Source of the DNA: Galaxea fascicularis
Taxonomy: Eukaryota; Cnidaria; Anthozoa; Scleractinia; Euphylliidae
NCBI GenBank assembly: GCA_948470475.1
Contig: OX419337.1
Location: 33,668,984-33,732,983 of the forward strand
DNA: 64,000 bases
Reading direction: 5' to 3'
In this document: positions 57,467 to 64,000 of the stretch, one piece after another
Layout of the letters: each line of letters begins with the position of its first letter
Numbering within the stretch: the stretch's first letter is position 1
Program-made: the position numbers and the translations under genes
Notes under the pieces: model-generated
Databases searched by the model: none
Told to the model about the DNA's origin: nothing
Seen by the model: only the letters and a program-made list of their open reading frames with translations

Positions 57467-58110
57467 CGACGGGAGAATTGAATCATGCTAGGGGAACTTT
57501 AGTTCCAAATCATATTGGATGAGCGGGATATCCGGTAGAGTTAAGAGACTTGTTGGCCACGGAAAGCAGTTAATTTGGCACAAATTGCGCGTATTTTGTG
57601 TCAGTGCTGCTATATGCAATTGTTTAAGTGTTCAGTTATACGAATACAGTTATTTATTCTGCTGATCTTAAACTCGACGACGGTCTCTCTTAATTTGGAG
57701 GTATATCTCGAGCTCCTTGAAGATCGTGAGGTTATTTTATGAGGATAAGTTAAACGCTTATCGCTGTTCTATGCATAAGTTATTAATATATATTGGATCG
57801 ATAGAAGTAACGTTTAAACCTACGATTTGCATTCAAAATGTTCGTGAGTTAAGTTCGTTGAATGAGTGGTGCAAATCGTTATGTTAGCAGCGTTTTGTTG
57901 TGACACCTTAATCAGACTGTCAGTCTTAAAAGGACTTTATTTTTGCCCCGTCTATCATATCTTTTTTTTTTTTTTTTTTTACATATATGGCTCATCGTAA
58001 GTTCAGGCAGGTTAAAAAAATACGGCTTTATTTTTTGATATCACAGCCCCTTTTCGATCTTGAAATGACTGAAAACAGTCTCATATTTTTCCAATAAAGT
58101 TTCTGAAGTA
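57467..58110 (+). promoter_or_regulatory. LRP1 3' untranslated region with candidate poly(A) signal
   Basis: This AT-rich non-coding stretch follows the stop codon. The only canonical AATAAA I see in it is at 58093–58098, so the transcript probably ends shortly after. A run of 19–20 T lies at about 57961–57980. The true cleavage site needs RNA evidence. Confidence 0.55.
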
Positions 58111-59017
58111 ACGAATCCTGGAATCAAGCGAAATACCAACAAACTCTTTAAAATAATTAAGAACTAAGCTACACTTTTTTCACACGTTTTGACTCTTAAT
58201 CGTTAGAGTTATCCAAATTCTTCAGTATCAAAAACAGAGCTGCTTAATCCGAGAAGAACGAGGTTCTGTGGCTTTGGAGCTTTAGCGTGGTTTAGTTTTG
58301 GCAACGAGGCGATATTGCTGAAACTTTCTAACTTTTAGTGAGAGAGAGAGAGCGCGCCACGAAAATGCAAATAAGTTATAATTTCAGACTGTCACTACAG
58401 TTAATATTAGGTGGATAAATTTAAATGATAAAGTTTCCTTTCAGCTACGAGAGGAATTTCACTTGTCGGTTATTTATGTGGGGTATACCAGTATCAGAAG
58501 TTTCAGACCTAAAGTTAATCTCACAATAAGTAGTGATTTGAATTCAGTTGTTTGAAGTAGTACTCAGGTGTGTTTTCGTTGAAGCCTTACAAGGAGTTCA
58601 TGCAACGACGATGGCAACGCCGAGTAGAACGCCACAACATCAAAATTTATATTCTCATTTGTTGTCCCTGCATATTTCCTATGGAAGAAGTAGGGAGAAA
58701 TTGTTATAATATCATCCTGTGTAATCTTGTCCTTAATTCCCGTGACCATTCTATTTAGTGGTGATGTTACAAGGAGTGTTTTGGTGCTGATCACTCTTAA
58801 GGTTTACTGGGTTAAAGAGCGAATTTTATGGAATAATCCCCAGAGTGGCATTAACGAGAATATATATTTTGAAATGACGTTCTCCCTTCCGTTGCCTTCG
58901 TCGAAGGTTACATGTAACTTTACTGAAATGAGAACAAGTAAGAACGACTCATCAAATGCATGATCCGGTTCGGATGAGTAAGTTTCTTCACCATCTCACT
59001 CCCGTTGATAAAAGATG
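58111..59017. other. Intergenic DNA downstream of LRP1
   Basis: AT-rich with short GA runs (about 58341). Around 58565–58975 there is a probable old repeat (GCAACGACGATGGCAACGCCG). I found no gene. Confidence 0.45.
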
Positions 59018-59021
59018 TTAA

Positions 59022-59448
59022 AGTGCCAATAACCCCAAATATTTTTTTCGCTAAAACAAATCTTTGCACTTGTTCGAAACGCATTGTGGCATTTTTTTCC
59101 TTTTTTCAACAAATCTTGACTTTTTATAGGCTTCTAAACTGAGCATCGTTTGTTTCACGACCGAGTCAGAAGGGGCATGGGTCTATTCCCGATTTGACGT
59201 CACAAACTGATTTGCATCGCATTAACTCTTTGTAAATATGCATGCAAAGTAGATTTTGACGTCAAATCAGGAATAGACCCATTCCCCTTCTGACGCGGTC
59301 GCGAAACAAGCGATCCTTGGTTTTTCGTAAGTTTTGAAGCCTGTAAAAAGGCGGGAGTTATTAAAAATAGGAAAAAAAGGTCGCTGTGCGTTTCGAACAG
59401 GTGCAAAGATTCATTATGGCGAAAAAATAATTTGGGGTCATAGGCACT
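59022..59448. mobile_element. TTAA-type foldback miniature element, complete copy
   Basis: Ends AGTGCCAATAACCCCAAAT and ATTTGGGGTCATAGGCACT are near-perfect inverses, with TTAA on both sides (59018–59021 and 59449–59452). The whole 427-bp element is a large imperfect palindrome (CATGGGTCTATTCCCGAT inverse of the AGGAATAGACCCATTCC region). It is closely related to the copies in LRP1 intron 14. Confidence 0.85.
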
Positions 59449-59654
59449 TTAAACCTCTAACATCTTAGTCGATCTCCTGGACCGCAGTTATCGCAGCAGT
59501 TAAATGTGCCTTCAGTGATATTCTAAGTGAACATTAATAAATAAAGAACAACTAACAAAGCCGGGCTATACGTTCTTTTCCTGAAACAAAGAGACGAAGG
59601 TAGAAGCACGAAAAAGCTCTACTCCACTTGAACTGCATACTTAAAATTGAGCTT

Positions 59655-59812
59655 ATATTGCTGGATTGCATGTGACGTCATGGCGGCCATGTTTGTGGTC
59701 AAGAACAGTAGTCCATCTCTCCGTTAGGAGCTAAACTTCATTTTTATGCAAAACAAGATTGTATTGTTTTGACCACCAACATGACCACCTTGTCACGTGA
59801 GTGAAATCAAGC
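59655..59812. mobile_element. Miniature element with CATGTGAC / GTCACGTG ends, copy 2
   Basis: Related to 21955–22110; shares GCATGTGACGTCATGGCGG at the left and CACCTTGTCACGTGAGTG at the right. Together with the preceding TTAA element it repeats the arrangement of intron 14. Confidence 0.65.
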
Positions 59813-61846
59813 AATTGCATCAACCAAGTGTTTTGAAGGCCCTCTTTTTGTTCGTAACTGGATTGCTATCGGATGCATGGTTGTATCTGCCGTCGTTCTT
59901 TTTCTTTCTTTTTTATGACCGTATTTATGTATTTTTTCGGGTGAGGGACCTTTTTTGATGTGTTTATTAACGACTAAATGGCCCGCTTGTGTAAATAACA
60001 TTTGTAATAACACAACACGACAATTGCAGATCAGGTTTTCTTAAAGTCCTATGAAGCGTTTCTTTTTTTTACATATTTATAAAATTTTGGCCGTGCAATT
60101 CAAATACCATTTTTGAGGGCTCATAAAATCGTCAATTTTAACCCTCAACGTCTCAAACTTTAAAATCGTAAGTTTCAAAAGGTACATTTTACCAATAATT
60201 ATGTAAAAAAACTTTTAGCTTCATGGGCACTTAAAAAAAATGGAATGATTAACAGAGGTATTCCATACTGTTTCTGCTATGAGGTTTGCAAGATTAAGTA
60301 AAGTAACTATAACTCTGGATAACGAGAGGAAGGCCATCTTCTTTATTTGACATCATCTTCATTCTTGAATTCGCACCTACAAACAAAAGCAAGCAACGCA
60401 TGCCGATGTGATGCCATTTTGCTGAAAAATGATGACGGCACAACCGATACCGAGCATCGATGTTGTCGAGTATGGTATCGACTCACAAGACCAGAGCTGT
60501 CTTTATACGTAGTTTCATTTGCTGAGCCGGCAGGCTGTCGATTTAGCTTGCATTGCCTTGTTATTCCTGTACTCACAGATTACCCAGAAGCTCTTGAACC
60601 ATTTGCTGGTCGGTTATTTTCCAGGTTATTCGCGGTTTGTACAGCCCTGTCTTCATCACAAGAATCACTCGTGTACCAAGGAGTTTTGAAGCATGCTTGC
60701 AACCTCGCCGACTAATTCATCTCTTGTACTTCTTGTGACCTGAAAAGAACGAGCGTTCAAGAAATGAAGGTTCGAGAGCTGCTAGTACTCCAAAGAATTA
60801 AACTCACATGGGAAGGCGTTTCCAGGAAACAAACCTAGAGAATTTTCGCGAACTTTGCCATTTTGCCACAAGGGAGCTTTAGAAATGACCTCGAGAACGC
60901 CACAAAACAATAGGGTTTATGAGCAAAAACAGTCGTTCTGCACGTGCGTTTACATTTTGGTACATTTCTTTGCCGTCCTCTGCAAAACAACAACGTGAAA
61001 CTAGTTACCAAATTTTCTTCAGAGCGTGACCGTAAATCTTTCTTTATCCTTTCTTTAACGCTGGGTACTTCGCCAGCATTTCCAAGTTAAACAAATTAGA
61101 ATAACCGTGAAAGAGGTTGAAAATCGAGAAGTTGTAATTTGAAATGACGTTTTCGTAGCCATCGCCGAAGTTCGCTATTAACAAATGCGAGAAACATTAC
61201 ATGGCCTGCGCAACAGGCATAAGCGAGGCCAGGCCGGGATGCGATAAATGGGAGATCAAATGAGTTTAAAAGAGTAACGTTGTAGGTATTAACAAAATAT
61301 CATGCAACTTATTAAAGTCAAAAAATATTCGACATTTGTTTCCCGAAACATGTTGAACGATTCTGTTAATTTGTTAACCCCTTTTAGCAAAACAAGAGAG
61401 TATCAACTAGTTACTGAGACCTGAGGCACGAAAACCGTGTTCACATTTAACGGGTCCTGCGTGCCAAGGTTCGCGGGAAATCCATAGAGGGAACAAAACC
61501 ACGTTTTGCAGTCTACTGACAATCCGAATAATGGGCGTTTTATTTAAAAATTTCCGTGTTTGCACAGTTAGAAATATAAGCAGACGTATTGAAATTTAAA
61601 AGGCCTTAACCACTGTATCGTATTTTCCCAATCTTTTCTCCCGGCCAAACAAACAAGATAGTGTTTTCCTAGTTTCGTTTAAACCACAGGAAAATCCTTA
61701 TCCCTTTACAAATAACTGCAGACGATTAAACAGAAGGTCATTCCAGGTGTTAACGGAGCTTTGAACCTGTTAACTTCTTTTGCATCTTTCCAGTCACGTG
61801 TTAGAAACGCCTTAGTGGGCCGCAAGCGACGAACTGGGACTACACT
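59813..61846. other. Intergenic DNA between LRP1 and the NTPase gene
   Basis: The 122-codon frame at 60347–60715 has no domain I recognise and no splice context, so I do not call it a gene. Otherwise I see only AT-rich tracts. Confidence 0.4.
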
Positions 61847-61958
61847 GGGTACCAGAGGTTTTTATTGGCGCGCGTGGGGCATGGGGAGCTCGATAGGCGC
61901 GGGACAGCAATAACTGACACGTTGATTAGGTAACCGCGCAAAAAAGCCTCTGGCACCC
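61847..61958. mobile_element. Short miniature element with GGGTACCAGAGG ends
   Basis: GGGTACCAGAGG and CCTCTGGCACCC are inverse with one mismatch, enclosing a 112-bp GC-rich unit. It lies just beyond the stop codon of the minus-strand gene and could contribute to its 3' untranslated region. Confidence 0.55.
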
Positions 61959-62012
61959 AAGGTACACTGGGACAACACAAGCAAAGAAAATTACCATTAT
62001 TCTAAATTAAAC

Positions 62013-63935
62013 TTAATTTTTGCTTGTTTTGTCCCAGTGCATTGCGTGTGGCACACCAAGGCGTTTTTGTACCATGTGATTGACCAGCTGCAAAGGGCTT
62101 ATACTCACTTCAATCAGAGTAACATCTTCCCGCTTTTTAAGCTCATCCACAAATGGAATGGGACGCTGTTTAGTGACTGGAACAGTGGCTAGAACTCTGA
62201 CTTTTGAAGACGAAAACAGCTCTTGAACTGATTTAACGAAGTTTTGACTAAACAGCTCCATTTTACCAACCTCATCAACTATAACAAGTGTGTCCTTAAG
62301 CTGTAAAGTAATGACAACATGCCCATAAATGCAAACTCCAAGGGGTCATGGTTATTGAGCAAGTCAAGTGCTATTAATCGAAGTGTCCCTCTACACCCTG
62401 GGGCATTTGTATGTCAAAATTTATGATAAGGGAGGGCGAGGCACCTACTATGCGAATCTAAAATCTGTGAACAGCAACCAATCACAAGCAACATGAAACC
62501 ATAAACTAATTACCATTACTAGTTATTACTGTTTGCAGTTTATTATTCTTGTCTATGATTGGGTTTTTGCTTGAAACACAATGAAACTCTGATTTTCACA
62601 GTAAATAATTGAGTGGGAAACAAATCTGTCCGAGTGAAGGCATTGACCTCACTTGACACCATCTACAAATTTGAAAAATAACGTAAATTTATGGGATTTT
62701 CAATTCTTTTCCATTTCTCTACTAATTTATCCCTGGGACTAGAGAGAGACTACATTTAAGGGATATCACAGTCCTATCCTTGGGGATTGGTACAGCTAAA
62801 CACAATACAGCTGTTTACCTGAGAACTGTCAGAGGTTAATTTGATTGTGGGAAGAGCAAGCTGTTCAAAAGACTTGACATCTACCAAGTAATTACCAACT
62901 GAAGGAGATCCTCTCGCTCTTGCAGTTTGACCATCTCTAACAGAATACAATTAAGATAAATGAACTTGTTATGCCTTCAAATTTAATCAACTCGACCAGT
63001 TCAATTAGGCAAAAATAGGGTATATGACTCATGTCCTGCAAATCAGCCTGGATTCCAAGGAGAAAAATACTTGAAATACCTAGAAAAAAAAGGCATCTAA
63101 TGGCTCTCAAACTGACAGTAGAGAGTTTTGCTGTATCAAGAGCTAAATCCCACTATTCACTAGATTAGTGACTGATGATGGGTTGACTGATCATGATTGA
63201 CCAATGGTCTGACCAACTGACTCACCCCCAAATATTGACTGGCTAACTGGCTGGCTGGCTGCCTGACTGGCCAACTGGTTGACCAACTGACCGACTGACT
63301 AACTGAATGGTTCACTGACTCACTGACTGAGATGCATGAATGACTGACCAACCACCTAACTGTCAAAGCCTGTATATGTTACCTGGATATTAAAGAAAAA
63401 AACAATTTTATGAAAAATTCCATGTTCACCATTTTTGCATACAAACAAACATACCCTTTCACTCTTGCCAGTGGTCCACGTTGCCCATTAAGGGTGATCA
63501 CATCAAATCCCACCCTACTCCCCTTGGGACTATTGCGGACTTCCTCTGTGTAGAATCCTTGTATCTCCAAACCCTTGTCTTTAAGTACCTCATAAACCTT
63601 CCTGCACAAAGTTGTTTTGCCAACTCCTAGTACAAAGGGCCAGAGAATCAAAAGGAAAATCAATTTAAACCTTGGGGTAAGGGAAGCAAGATGCCGGTTA
63701 AGTTACAATGAATTCGAAGATAGTTTAAGTTTAAGTGATAGCTAAGTGAGCGTTTACCTTTGCCCATGCTTGCCAAAAACAAAGCAAATGGAGAAAGCAA
63801 CAGGGGATCAGGAGAGTTTGAGAATTAATTATTTAATCCAACCGCGGTTAAACACTGTATTGTCTTGACAAAAATCATGTTATTATTACCTGGAGAGCCT
63901 GTCAACAGAACATGTTTTCTTCCGGCAGACGCCAT
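62013..63935 (-). CDS. NTPCR: Nucleoside triphosphatase of the NTPCR/THEP1 family, four exons, complete
   Basis: Exons are 63935–63890, 63626–63455, 62936–62819 and 62300–62013, joined in phases 1, 2 and 0, giving 207 residues (human NTPCR is about 190). This P-loop family hydrolyses nucleoside triphosphates in vitro; its cellular role is poorly known. Walker A is GSPGVGKT (residues 13–20), split by intron 1 after G16. Walker B is [11 protein letters not shown] (about 118–128). [25 protein letters not shown] and FEQLALP are family signatures. The last exon has a possible donor (GTGAGT at 62108), but reading through it gives an in-frame C-terminus of fitting length, so I end at TAA 62013. The gene converges on LRP1. 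Confidence 0.92.
63160..63372. repeat. Degenerate ACTG tetranucleotide array in NTPCR intron 2
   Basis: CTGACTGACTGAC, TGGCTGGC and AACTGACC units run over about 200 bp. The long open frame on the minus strand is a by-product. Confidence 0.8.
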
Positions 63936-64000
63936 TTTGAAGTTGTAACCGCCCCTGTGGAAGCGACGGCCAGGCTACTATGCTGTAATCAAAATATTGT

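Noticed and set aside
60347..60715. 122-codon intergenic frame
   Set aside because: No recognisable domain, no splice context, overlapped by an antisense frame.
62101..62108. Splice donor GTGAGT in the last NTPCR exon
   Set aside because: No matching final exon was found downstream, and reading through gives a C-terminus of fitting length and character.

Overview
The window is animal genomic DNA. Intron density, GT–AG splice signals, domain content and repeats point to an anthozoan cnidarian, most likely a stony coral; the genus cannot be told from sequence alone. About 90% of it is one plus-strand gene entering from the left edge: the 3' part of an LRP1-type endocytic receptor (203–57466). 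I reconstructed 49 exons with consistent reading phase, about 3640 codons. The protein order is 8 LDLa repeats, EGF pair, four YWTD propellers separated by EGF modules, 10 LDLa repeats, EGF pair, propeller, EGF, 11 LDLa repeats, EGF pair, propeller, EGF stalk, one membrane helix and a short tail with one NPxF and two NPxY signals. The 8/10/11 LDLa grouping and the four-plus-one-plus-one propellers match vertebrate LRP1 clusters II, III and IV, so orthology to the LRP1/LRP1B lineage is well supported. The N-terminal part of the gene lies upstream of the window.

The introns carry many transposons. The most striking is an intact, apparently autonomous PIF/Harbinger element (2779–7033) in intron 3. 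It has 54-bp identical terminal inverted repeats, a TAA target duplication, an intact DDE transposase and a divergent second gene for a SANT/Myb-like partner. It sits inside an older TTAA-flanked element. Other introns hold a transposase-bearing Harbinger fragment, Mutator-like miniature elements with 9-bp duplications (one only 80 bp), TTAA- and TA-type miniature elements, tRNA-derived SINEs (one a 250-bp tandem dimer), a Penelope-like retroelement 3' end, possible hammerhead-type motifs, a 106-bp intronic tandem array and decayed exon-like duplications.

Right of the receptor is about 4.5 kb of intergenic DNA with miniature elements. A complete four-exon minus-strand gene for an NTPCR/THEP1-type P-loop nucleoside triphosphatase follows (62013–63935), tail-to-tail with the receptor gene. 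The two genes have no evident functional link. Exon boundaries were read by eye from splice consensus, phase continuity and domain continuity.
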